Source: Puniceicoccaceae bacterium
GTDB taxonomy: Bacteria; Verrucomicrobiota; Verrucomicrobiia; Opitutales; Coraliomargaritaceae
NCBI GenBank assembly: GCA_007117865.1
Contig: SKFT01000041.1
Span: 1 to 42,279 of the forward strand
DNA: 42,279 nucleotides
Reading direction: 5' to 3'
Of this stretch, positions 17,092 to 25,274 are shown piece by piece. The position numbers and the translations under genes are program-made. The notes under the pieces were generated by a model, which saw only the letters and a list, made by a program, of their open reading frames with translations, had not been told where the DNA came from and ran no database searches. Each line of letters begins with the position of its first letter. Position 1 is the stretch's first letter.

Positions 17092-18252
17092 ATGTCCAAT
17101 ACACACTTTTTTCCACCATGGAATGAGACGGCAAGGCTCACTGGTGAGGATGGAAAAGCTACCCCGGAGTCAAAGGCAGAACCAGAGGCAATTGCGGCGC
17201 TACGCAGCCAATTAAAGTCGTGGCTGCAGTGGCTGAGGCACGAGGCTGAAAACGTTAGTGGGATGCAGGCCTTACTATTGGCGGGTGGCTATGGCCGTGG
17301 CGAGGGAGGGGTTTGGTGGCCCGACCGGGATCAACCCCCGCAACTCTACAACGACATGGAGTTTTATGTGTTCACCCATCATCTTGCAGCCGCCCGGCTA
17401 CAAGAGTGGATACACGAGGGGGAGGCTCGCCTGGGCATTGAAATGGAATTCAAGGTAATGACCCCGAAGGCGTTTGCCTGTGCGACTCCGAGCATGTTTT
17501 ACTACGACTTATTAAAAGGGCACGTATGCGTTGCAGGGGTGCCCGACTGGATTGATACCCTACCTGCCAAACTTTCCGATGCGCAAGCCATCCCAGCGGA
17601 GGAAGCCAGTCGTCTATTGGTAAATCGGGGAATAAGCATCCTGCGCTGTCTGCGCTGGAGCCGTGGAGCCTATGAGCTTGAGGCAGGCTTTTGTGATCGG
17701 ATTGTAGCCAAGCTCAAAATGGCGCTCGGCGATGCTGTGCTATGTATACACGGCCAATACCACTGGTCCTGTCGCGAACGCAATAAGCGTCTTGCACAAG
17801 TAAGGGATACACCGCCTGACTGGGAGGCCATCGTCACTCATCACCAGGAGGGAGTTGCATTCAAGTTCAGCCCCCAAGTGAAGGGATGTCAGGCTGAGGA
17901 ATGGGAGGAGACGCTATCGTATTGGCAACAAATATGGGTGCAAACCTTCCTATGGCTGGAGAGCAAGCGTCTTGGTAGTGTTTTCTCAACTGCCAACGAC
18001 TACGCCCATTACCAAGGCAAGGTTTTCCGATCAGAGCCGATTTGGAAAAATGTGCTACGACAATTGCGCGACCTAAGGCATTCGCCGCGTTTGCCTTTTA
18101 CACTGAGTGAACATCCGCGCTTGCGGGTGTGGCGCGGTCTGCTCGCACTAATGGCGCACGACGAAGCGACTGCAAAATCGCAGTTGGGTGTCGACGCAAA
18201 CAACTCGGAATTGGAAGAGCTCTGCCGACGTGCATGGCAACGCTATCCTTAA
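17092..18252 (+). CDS. Nucleotidyltransferase-fold-like protein of unknown function
   Basis: A 386-residue soluble protein starting with ATG at 17092, 57 bp after the fusion gene. The segment LLLAGGYGRGEGG (about 61-73) followed by LYNDMEFYVF (about 85-95) resembles the G-[GS]-x-G-R-x-E...D-x-[DE] active-site pattern of the minimal nucleotidyltransferase superfamily, with D88 and E90 as candidate metal ligands. The rest is helical and Trp-rich and gives no further match I can name. The location beside glycosyltransferases hints at modifying a sugar, protein or nucleotide substrate, but the reaction is unknown. It could be catalytically inactive. Confidence 0.6.
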   Translation: MSNTHFFPPWNETARLTGEDGKATPESKAEPEAIAALRSQLKSWLQWLRHEAENVSGMQALLLAGGYGRGEGGVWWPDRDQPPQLYNDMEFYVFTHHLAAARLQEWIHEGEARLGIEMEFKVMTPKAFACATPSMFYYDLLKGHVCVAGVPDWIDTLPAKLSDAQAIPAEEASRLLVNRGISILRCLRWSRGAYELEAGFCDRIVAKLKMALGDAVLCIHGQYHWSCRERNKRLAQVRDTPPDWEAIVTHHQEGVAFKFSPQVKGCQAEEWEETLSYWQQIWVQTFLWLESKRLGSVFSTANDYAHYQGKVFRSEPIWKNVLRQLRDLRHSPRLPFTLSEHPRLRVWRGLLALMAHDEATAKSQLGVDANNSELEELCRRAWQRYP

Positions 18253-18272
18253 TCAATCAAACGAAAACAACG

Positions 18273-19343
18273 ATGCATTGGGTTATTGGCATACTAGCAT
18301 GGAATGAAGAATCCTCGATTGCTGCAACATTGCGAAGTCTTGGCGAGCAAACCCTTTTTGCCAAAGCGGCTATGGACTCGGCCAGCGTGGAAGTGATTGT
18401 TGTGCCAAACGGCTGCACCGATCAAACTGCCAATGTAGCGGAGGCGGCACTCGACCGATATATTCGCTGCCATGAAGCAGCCACTGCGCGGGTGGAAAGC
18501 CTGGCGGAAGGCGGCAAGTCCAATGCATGGAATCAATTGATCCACCGTATTGGACCGGAAAATACTGATTATTATTTTCTGATGGATGCCGATATCGAAC
18601 TGCTGACAAGCGATACCCTTGAACGCATGGTTGGCGTCTTACTAAGCAATCCGCACGCACAAATTGCGACAGATACGCCGGTAAAGCATATAGCGAAAAA
18701 AAAGCGCTTAACTCTTACCGAGCGGATTCTCCTCACCGCAGGATCCATGACTCAAACGGCACCGGGGCAACTGACTGGACAACTCTATTGTGCGCGCGGA
18801 CCTGTTTTAAGGTCACTTTTTATTCCCAAAGGCCTGATCGTTGATGATGGATTCATTAAGCAACTCGTTTGCACCGACGGCTACAGTCGAGCCTCAGACC
18901 CGAGCCGGATCGCACGCGCCGAGGGAGCTGCACACCTGTTTGAATGCTATACCCGCTTGCTCGACATCTGGAATCACCAAATAAGGCAAGCGGTGGGTCA
19001 CACGTTATACACCTACTTTACCGGATACATGCGCCGGAAAATGCCTGAACGACCCATTTTCGAAAGCCTAAAGCAAAAATGCCGAGCGGAGCCCGAGTGG
19101 TTTATGCTACATGCTCGAAACGAAATCAAAGCGCGCGGCTTTTGGGTAATGGATCGCGGGTCCTTCTGGGTTAGATGGCGCCGGGCAAAAGCAGCAAAAG
19201 GAATGCGCAAGCTGCGCTTTTTAGCGCTGGCAGCGGCAGCCACCCCGTTTGATGCCGCTATTTTTATCGTTTCCAATCATCGATTAAAAACCGGACGCGT
19301 CAATAGCGTCTGGAAAGATACCAAAACCTCCACCCTGCAATGA
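18273..19343 (+). CDS. Family 2 glycosyltransferase
   Basis: A 356-residue GT2-like protein. Translation starts at the ATG at 18273 (MHWVIGILAWNEESSI); the ORF track's longer version runs into the previous gene. Motifs: WNEESSIAATLRSLGEQT, VIVVPNGCTDQTANVA, the DxD in YYFLMDADIELL (about 108) and a downstream acidic pair in LIVDDGFIKQL. A C-terminal hydrophobic stretch (LRFLALAAAATPFDAAIFIV, about 312-332) could anchor it to the inner membrane. Its stop overlaps the next ATG by 4 bp. The donor and acceptor are unknown. Confidence 0.85.
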   Translation: MHWVIGILAWNEESSIAATLRSLGEQTLFAKAAMDSASVEVIVVPNGCTDQTANVAEAALDRYIRCHEAATARVESLAEGGKSNAWNQLIHRIGPENTDYYFLMDADIELLTSDTLERMVGVLLSNPHAQIATDTPVKHIAKKKRLTLTERILLTAGSMTQTAPGQLTGQLYCARGPVLRSLFIPKGLIVDDGFIKQLVCTDGYSRASDPSRIARAEGAAHLFECYTRLLDIWNHQIRQAVGHTLYTYFTGYMRRKMPERPIFESLKQKCRAEPEWFMLHARNEIKARGFWVMDRGSFWVRWRRAKAAKGMRKLRFLALAAAATPFDAAIFIVSNHRLKTGRVNSVWKDTKTSTLQ

Positions 19344-19951
19344 ACAAACAATCACAAACCGCACTGTGTACGATAGTCGTTGGCAAAGCCTATCAAGACG
19401 CGTTTGACCGTTACTGCCGGAAGCGTTTTGAGCGCTACGCCAAAAAGCATGGCTACGATCCTATCATTCTTACCGAACCCGTCCGCGAGCTTCGCGGACG
19501 CAAATTTACCTGGCAAAAGCTATGCCTCCCGGATCAGGATTGGTGGTGGCAATACGAGCAAGTCATCTTCGTGGATGCCGATATCCTGATAGCACGCGAT
19601 GCCCCCCCCTTGCCGATCGTGACGAAAGGCAAGATTGGTGGCGTTCCCGACAAGCTTCCCTATCAGATTAACAGCGGCGTTTTGGTTTACCATCCTGACG
19701 AAGTAATCAAGTCTTTGTTCGATGAAGCGTTATTGGATGAAGACCCGTTTTGGGATCAGCGCGCGCTTACGCGAGTGATGCTATACCGGAATATGGAAAA
19801 AATAATCGACCGGCGCTTTAACCGTCAGTTCTACTTCAAATGCTGGACCCTATTCAGCTCATTATTTCGGCGTCAGTGGTTTTACCACGCATGTCACGGC
19901 AAAATAAAAATGCCCTTCATTCACTGGTGGCTGCGTATTACCTTGAGATAA
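19340..19951 (+). CDS. Small GT-A glycosyltransferase-like protein (GT8-like)
   Basis: A 203-residue protein with a GT8-like core: a metal-binding DxD in QVIFVDADILIARDAPPL (about 75) and the family landmark YQINSGVLVYHPDEV (about 107), where GT8 enzymes have N-[ST]-G-x-x. The C-terminal part, FYHACHGKIKMPFIHWWLRI, provides a His/Lys-rich element like the H-x-x-G-x-x-K-P motif of GT8. It is shorter than typical family members (about 260-330 residues). It is the last gene of the plus-strand run, translationally coupled (ATGA) to the GT2. Other DxD families are possible. Confidence 0.75.
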   Translation: MNKQSQTALCTIVVGKAYQDAFDRYCRKRFERYAKKHGYDPIILTEPVRELRGRKFTWQKLCLPDQDWWWQYEQVIFVDADILIARDAPPLPIVTKGKIGGVPDKLPYQINSGVLVYHPDEVIKSLFDEALLDEDPFWDQRALTRVMLYRNMEKIIDRRFNRQFYFKCWTLFSSLFRRQWFYHACHGKIKMPFIHWWLRITLR

Positions 19952-19956
19952 GAAGA

Positions 19957-19967
19957 GGCTGGCAGCC
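19957..19967. terminator. Weak hairpin between convergent operons
   Basis: GGCTGGCAGCC can form a 4-bp stem with a 3-base loop in the 18-bp gap between the plus-strand GT8-like gene and the end of the minus-strand kinase operon. On the minus strand it is followed by TCTTCTTAT. It is short and lacks a proper T-run, so a terminator role is only possible. Confidence 0.25.
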
Positions 19968-19969
19968 AC

Positions 19970-22105
19970 TTAAACAGAACTGCTATTATTGATAACTCGC
20001 AAAAACTGCGAATGGAGGTCTTTTAGTTTCGTTAACTGCAACTTCATGACATCAGCGTCCTCAGCACGAGCAGCAACCTCAATAGCCTTCAGAATCTCGT
20101 CGAAAGCATCTATACCAAGGTAAGAAGCGGAATCTTTAAAGCGATGAGTCGCCTGCCAGGCAGCAGGGAATCCATAGGCGGCAATCGCCTTGTCAATGGC
20201 AGCAATATCGGCAAGACTGGACTTGGCAAACCTGGCCAACATCCTATCCGCCATTGCCAGATCACCGGCAAACTGCGCGGCTATATGTTCCTTATTGAAC
20301 GCCGGGATAGCTTCAGTTGACTCTTGCGGGGAAAGCACATCGGTTGAATTATCATGCAAGGCAAAGGTTAAACAAACCGTGAAGATCGAACCCTTGCCAA
20401 GCTCGCTCTGACAATAAATGCTCCCCTCCATCAAGTCGCAGAGCTGCTTCGATATCGCCAAACCCAAGCCGGTTCCACCATATTTGCGAGTCATTGAGGC
20501 ATCCGCCTGATTGAATCGGGTAAACAATTTTGCCTGCATTTTCTGGCTAATACCGATACCTGTATCGTGCACAGAAAACGTAAAAGAAGCGGATTGAGGT
20601 GAAACTTTGACCGCTGAAACTGCCAATTTGACTCCCCCCGCATCAGTAAACTTCATCGCATTACCAATGAGATTGATTAGAATCTGACGTATTCGCCCCT
20701 CATCAGCAACCACCCACTCTGGCAAGTCCTTGGGTAACTCACAGGTCAGATACAATCCTTTTTCGCTGGCCCGGAATTGCATGACCTCGGAGAGGCTTTT
20801 CAGCATTTTGGGCAAATCAAAAGGCACAGGATCAAGGGATATCTGCCCAGCCTCTATTTTGGAAAAATCCAAAATGTCGTTAATGATCTCCAAGAGCGAT
20901 TCAGCACTTTGAAGAACCAACTCTGCTTGTTGTTTTTGCGCGGGAGCCAAGTCGCTGTCCAATAATAGTTCGGTCATGCCGATCACACCATTCATTGGGG
21001 TGCGAATTTCGTGGCTCATATTCGCCAGAAATTCGCTCTTGGCCAAATTAGCTGACTCCGCCTGCTTTTTGGCACTTTGCAAGTCGTCCTGCACTTTTTT
21101 GCGTGCTGTAATATCCTGAAAGATTGCCAGAACCCCTGCTTTTTGACCTGAAGCCAAAGTTATTGGCAAAGACCTGAGGTGCCAAACTTGATCACCCACA
21201 TCAATATCCTGCCCCGCTTCATCAAAAGGAATGTTTAGCCTTAGCGCCCAGCGGGCATTCGGGCTTTTTTCAATCCATTGGCGTTTAAAATCGTCGCTGG
21301 CAACAAGGCTATTGGCAGCGGGATTGGCATTAACGATATTACCCTGGGCATCAAGCACGAATAAGGCATCAGGCAAGTTTTCAAAAAGTGTATCCAGTGC
21401 CTGCGGCATGACATCAAACAGACCCAACCGGAATACGCCATAAAAGAACAGCAGGCACATCAACGTAAAGCCCACAGGGGTTAAATCCAGAAAGCCGGCA
21501 GGGCGGAGATCAAATAAAACATAGGCAAGGTTTAACGAATAAGGGATTAACACTCCGATAAGGATATACGTTATACGCTTACGATCGGCACCGCGGACAC
21601 GTATCCATAGTTGTAGGGTAAGAACAATTCCCGCTAACATCAAGGTATGGGAATAGACAAAAAAGGCCCACCAAAGGGGTGCTGGTGTCAATATCTGATG
21701 ATAGATACCGCCAAACAAACCGAGTTGGACCGAGGCATAATAAAGTTGATGCCATGGGTTGGTTGCGACCAATAAAACTGTTAAAAGAGGCGGCGCAAAC
21801 CATGCAAGCGAACGCCAACCGTTAATCCAATGAGCACGTCCCACCTGGGTTAGAACAAAGCCCAACCAGCAAACCGGAGTTGCACCCATACCAATATAAG
21901 CAAGCGTGGTGGTCCAGCGCATAGACTCCAAGCTACTTAAGCTTAATTCAATGGAATAGCTGAAACACCATAGGGAGATGCTGCCCATTAAGCCGACAAG
22001 CCAAGCGGAACCAGGGACTTCGTTAACGTGTTGCCATGCCCTCTTGGCCAACCAAAAGGAGATGATAGCTGAGAGCCAGATGGCAAGTATTGCTGCAACT
22101 AACAT
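19970..22105 (-). CDS. Membrane histidine kinase: 7TM - PAS - HisKA - HATPase - Hpt
   Basis: A 711-residue sensor kinase. Residues 1-220 form seven hydrophobic segments of the HisKA_7TM type. A PAS domain follows (about 228-340; [25 protein letters not shown]), then HisKA with the H-box [19 protein letters not shown] (about 360), an N-box [13 protein letters not shown], a G1 box VHDTGIGIS and a G2 box [11 protein letters not shown]. The C-terminal about 110 residues are an Hpt domain with its His in [14 protein letters not shown]. There is no receiver between the kinase and the Hpt, which is unusual. The single-domain receiver encoded two genes upstream is a natural partner. It starts 3 bp after the beta-barrel gene and is the last gene of the operon. 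Confidence 0.9.
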   Translation of the reverse strand: MLVAAILAIWLSAIISFWLAKRAWQHVNEVPGSAWLVGLMGSISLWCFSYSIELSLSSLESMRWTTTLAYIGMGATPVCWLGFVLTQVGRAHWINGWRSLAWFAPPLLTVLLVATNPWHQLYYASVQLGLFGGIYHQILTPAPLWWAFFVYSHTLMLAGIVLTLQLWIRVRGADRKRITYILIGVLIPYSLNLAYVLFDLRPAGFLDLTPVGFTLMCLLFFYGVFRLGLFDVMPQALDTLFENLPDALFVLDAQGNIVNANPAANSLVASDDFKRQWIEKSPNARWALRLNIPFDEAGQDIDVGDQVWHLRSLPITLASGQKAGVLAIFQDITARKKVQDDLQSAKKQAESANLAKSEFLANMSHEIRTPMNGVIGMTELLLDSDLAPAQKQQAELVLQSAESLLEIINDILDFSKIEAGQISLDPVPFDLPKMLKSLSEVMQFRASEKGLYLTCELPKDLPEWVVADEGRIRQILINLIGNAMKFTDAGGVKLAVSAVKVSPQSASFTFSVHDTGIGISQKMQAKLFTRFNQADASMTRKYGGTGLGLAISKQLCDLMEGSIYCQSELGKGSIFTVCLTFALHDNSTDVLSPQESTEAIPAFNKEHIAAQFAGDLAMADRMLARFAKSSLADIAAIDKAIAAYGFPAAWQATHRFKDSASYLGIDAFDEILKAIEVAARAEDADVMKLQLTKLKDLHSQFLRVINNSSSV

Positions 22106-22108
22106 AAA

Positions 22109-23161
22109 TCAACGGCTCCAAAGGGGGACAGCTAACCAAAGCTCCCAGTAGGAGTCGGCATAGGCTCGGGTATTGCGAGCCCGTTTCAAATCCCAATAAC
22201 GCAGTTCGACAAAAAAAGGCAGCGGCAATTTACCCAAATTGTAATCCGTCAAACCGCTGTAAGCCAGCGCGTATTTATGCCATAAATAATCCTTGCCAGT
22301 CGCATCGCGCACGCCATCGATCCTTGAACGGCCTTCATCTCGATACCAGATTCCAAACTTGGTGCTGATACGATCGGAAAACCATGTAGCCTCCGCGTCG
22401 AGTTCATGCGTAAGATAGTGCCCTGGCCTATGCTTGACATTGACAACACCCAATCCCGGTTGAAAGGCATCGCGCTTGCCCGGTAAAAATGCCTGCAGCT
22501 CAAAACGATAATTCATTCTTAAATTATTCAGGATCTGAAATTGGCTATAGTGGTTCAGCAACAAGGCCTCGCTCTCGCGCGTTCCCACATTCAGTTTTTC
22601 GGTGTTTTGCCGATAGGTCGAAGCCAGCAGCGCAGACCTCCAACCAAGGCCTGCCGTAAGGCGCCAATGGTCTGAATCAATATAATTGTGGTAAAGCCAA
22701 AGGTGAGCATCGCCCCAACCCCGTGCATTGAGCGTCTCATCGCGTATGTCCAAGGCCTCCAACTGTGCTTCGATCACACCTGCCAAGGGCGGCGGTGCAA
22801 AAATAGCAACCCGCTGACGAACCTGACTGCGAAAATAAGGGATTTGGAAGTGAAACGTGGTGCGATCGGACAGACCGGCATAAAGATCGAATGTGAAAAA
22901 ATGATAGTCAGCCTCATAGGAGCCATCGACCCAAAGACCACCAGCGGGGTTGGGCCCCAAAGTGGCATTTAATCCGGTGTTGAATTGCTGGATAAGATCT
23001 GCACCGATTGGAAAAGACTGGCGATTTTCATCCCAGGCGCGTCTGTATTCAAACGGCGAGTAAAGAACCGCACCGACTAAAACACCCTCGGGAACTGTTT
23101 GCGATTGGCTGTAATAAGCTCCGGCAAAGAGAAAGCAAACCATGCAAAAAACCAATCTCAT
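22109..23161 (-). CDS. Predicted outer-membrane beta-barrel protein of unknown function
   Basis: A 350-residue protein with a signal peptide (MRLVFCMVCFLFAGAYYSQSQT; cleavage near 20-24) and many alternating aromatic/polar strands such as HFFTFDLYAGLSDRTTFHFQIPYFRSQ, TAGLGWRSAL and FFVELRYWDLKRARN, ending in LAVPLW, all typical of outer-membrane barrels. It resembles transporter-like OMP_b-brl or MetA-pathway proteins in style, but I cannot name a family. The start chosen is the ATG at 23161: it overlaps the receiver's stop (ATGA) and has a GAGGAG Shine-Dalgarno 8 bp upstream. A barrel set between a receiver and a histidine kinase might feed an envelope signal or export polymer. Confidence 0.7.
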   Translation of the reverse strand: MRLVFCMVCFLFAGAYYSQSQTVPEGVLVGAVLYSPFEYRRAWDENRQSFPIGADLIQQFNTGLNATLGPNPAGGLWVDGSYEADYHFFTFDLYAGLSDRTTFHFQIPYFRSQVRQRVAIFAPPPLAGVIEAQLEALDIRDETLNARGWGDAHLWLYHNYIDSDHWRLTAGLGWRSALLASTYRQNTEKLNVGTRESEALLLNHYSQFQILNNLRMNYRFELQAFLPGKRDAFQPGLGVVNVKHRPGHYLTHELDAEATWFSDRISTKFGIWYRDEGRSRIDGVRDATGKDYLWHKYALAYSGLTDYNLGKLPLPFFVELRYWDLKRARNTRAYADSYWELWLAVPLWSR

Positions 23162-23520
23162 GCAAGGCACTCCTCAATGAGGGTTATCACTCGACGTGGG
23201 CTGAAGGGTTTGGCCAACAAGCGCGCATTATTGATGCCCTCGATCTGCGCTAAAATTGACGTGTCAATTTCTCCCGTAACGAAGATAACGGGTAGTTTGG
23301 GATTGGCGAGCTTCTCGCGCAGCGCTTGCAGCAACTCGGCACCATTCATGCCCGGCATATTGTAGTCCAAAACTGCCAGATCGGGTCCAATCTGGTCGGC
23401 CTGACCAAGTGCCTGCTCGCTTTCCTGAAAATAAAAGCCCTGAAATCCAGCGCGCTTCATTTGCACCTGAAACAGCTTGATCATCACCACATCATCATCA
23501 ACAACCAGAATCTTTTTCAT
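23158..23520 (-). CDS. Single-domain CheY-like response regulator
   Basis: A 120-residue stand-alone receiver. The acidic pocket is VVDDD (8-10), the phospho-acceptor is D52 in LAVLDYNMPGMNG, the switch Thr is in VIFVTGEID (about 82) and the conserved Lys is in LLAKPFSP. There is no output domain. It sits 20 bp after the RsbW-SpoIIE gene, ahead of the beta-barrel and the Hpt-bearing kinase. It may be phosphorylated by the Hpt of that kinase, or may act on the adjacent switch protein, as the built-in receiver of Vibrio fischeri SypE does. Both are inference. Confidence 0.9.
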   Translation of the reverse strand: MKKILVVDDDVVMIKLFQVQMKRAGFQGFYFQESEQALGQADQIGPDLAVLDYNMPGMNGAELLQALREKLANPKLPVIFVTGEIDTSILAQIEGINNARLLAKPFSPRRVITLIEECLA

Positions 23521-23540
23521 AATTCGTAAATTTGCTTGGA

Positions 23541-25265
23541 TTAGTCGGTTCGAGTTAAAACCATGAGTGTTTCGTCATCCCGTGAAAGTTTGGTGCTACG
23601 GCTCTCTGCCGAACTTCGGGAAAGCTGGTGAAAATGCTGAATGATTTTTTCACCGGGGTAATTGAATTGCGTTTTGAGCCACTCAACAAATGGTCCCCAA
23701 TCGAATAGACGTCCCTCCTCGGTTTGCCATTCATAAAATCCATCAGTCACAAAGAAGCAGCGATCTCCGACAACGATTTCAAGATCGATACTAGCAAAAG
23801 ATTGATCGATAAAAAGTCCCAAAGGCGGATTATTGGCGGCAAACTCGAGTGTTTCGCCTGATTTTTTTAACAGAACAACAGGAGGATGTCCGGCAATGAC
23901 GAGTTGCAATCGCCCCGATAAAAGGTCCAGCCGAAAGATGACACCTGTAATGAACATGGTTTGGGCAGCCAGCTGTATTTCGAGTGCATTGTTAACTCTT
24001 GCGGAGAAATCCGCAGGAGCCTCAGTTCCTCGGCTAAAATCAATAAAGTGGCTACGGAAAATACCGGCAAGGATGGCAGCGGTGACCCCCTTCCCCATTA
24101 CATCGATGATACAACCGACAACCGTGTTGTTGCAGGACGGGCGTATTTCAGCAAAGTCGCCAGCAACCTCAAGTGCAGGATCACAGCTTACGAAAAACTG
24201 CCAGCCATCCGAACTGGGAGGCAAGGCATTGAGCGGCAACAACTGCTGTTGCAATTCGGTTGCAATCTGAAAGGCATGGCGAATTCTGTCCCTATCCGCT
24301 CTTTCACGGTCCATAATGGATCTCGAAAGAGCCATACTCAAGATGCTGCCAAGCGCTTGGATTTGACGCACAACGCGCGAGCCGATGGAGTCTTTATTGG
24401 AATCATATCCCAACGCAAGTAAGGCAACGACGTGCTCATTGTGTGAGATGGGAATGACGCAACCCTCCCGACAAGGCATGGCAGATGGATCCACATCGAA
24501 GGGCAAATCGGCATTGTTGCGGGTCCAGAGCGCGTATGGTTTATTTTCAAGCTGTTGCCAAAGAGAAGGCAGCGCACTGCCGAAACGCTTAAACTCTGGC
24601 TGATGCTTGAGCGCATCCAACTCCGGCAAATCTGAATCGGGAAGCGCCTCAATATGAAAATAATCCGGGGTCCCGGCATCAATGAATACCTGTAGCGTTG
24701 AACGAAAAAAATCGGCAAACGAATCGCCGCCTACAACAGCTTGGCCTAGTCTGTCATAAAGCGCCAGATTTTCATAGGAATCTGCCAATTCATCCAAAAT
24801 AAGTTCCATGGCCGGATCTTCAGGTGCCACCTCCGCCAAGGCAGGATAGGATTTCCAAACCCGCAAAATGTAGACATCGCTACTGCGCGAATGTCGCCAG
24901 TTTTCAACAAACGAACGGATAATAAAGAGACCCCGCCCCCCTTCGGATAGTGGATCCTCCGGCAAAGAAGGATTTTGAATGAGGGAATCATCAGGACCTG
25001 GGCCCGGATCGCGCGTCTCGAGGTAGAACACATTGCCCTCAACCCACCAGGAAATGCGCAACGCCTCGCCTGTTGCGTATTTTGCACCGTGCTTAATAGC
25101 ATTTGCCAACATTTCAGCGAATACCAGTTTCCAGCCATCCACCTCCTGCTCTGCCAGCCCCAAACCGCCAATAAAATCCACAAACTGCTTACTGATGGAA
25201 GCAATCTCGCTGACATCGGCCCTGAGCCGTGCCTGAAACAAATGAATGGTTTTGAAACTGGCCAC
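23541..25265 (-). CDS. Partner-switching protein: RsbW-type kinase - GAF-like - SpoIIE phosphatase
   Basis: A 574-residue protein from a GTG at 25265 (AAGGT upstream; no ATG before the domain). Residues about 10-140 form an anti-sigma-type GHKL kinase: EMLANAIKHG (51-60), DPGPGPD (86-92) and GGRGLFII (109-116). A GAF-like middle (about 160-325) leads through a coiled segment to a SpoIIE/PP2C phosphatase (about 345-574) with GDFAEI, CIIDVMGKGVTAAIL, FVTDGFYEWQ and SRDDETLMVL. The first acidic motif is slightly altered (GDFAE rather than GDxxD). The protein should both phosphorylate and dephosphorylate STAS proteins. Two STAS domains with the required Ser are encoded at 36445-37922. The arrangement recalls SypE of the V. 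fischeri syp polysaccharide locus, but with GAF in place of a receiver. Confidence 0.9.
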   Translation of the reverse strand: MASFKTIHLFQARLRADVSEIASISKQFVDFIGGLGLAEQEVDGWKLVFAEMLANAIKHGAKYATGEALRISWWVEGNVFYLETRDPGPGPDDSLIQNPSLPEDPLSEGGRGLFIIRSFVENWRHSRSSDVYILRVWKSYPALAEVAPEDPAMELILDELADSYENLALYDRLGQAVVGGDSFADFFRSTLQVFIDAGTPDYFHIEALPDSDLPELDALKHQPEFKRFGSALPSLWQQLENKPYALWTRNNADLPFDVDPSAMPCREGCVIPISHNEHVVALLALGYDSNKDSIGSRVVRQIQALGSILSMALSRSIMDRERADRDRIRHAFQIATELQQQLLPLNALPPSSDGWQFFVSCDPALEVAGDFAEIRPSCNNTVVGCIIDVMGKGVTAAILAGIFRSHFIDFSRGTEAPADFSARVNNALEIQLAAQTMFITGVIFRLDLLSGRLQLVIAGHPPVVLLKKSGETLEFAANNPPLGLFIDQSFASIDLEIVVGDRCFFVTDGFYEWQTEEGRLFDWGPFVEWLKTQFNYPGEKIIQHFHQLSRSSAESRSTKLSRDDETLMVLTRTD

Positions 25266-25274
25266 TGGTCAAAT

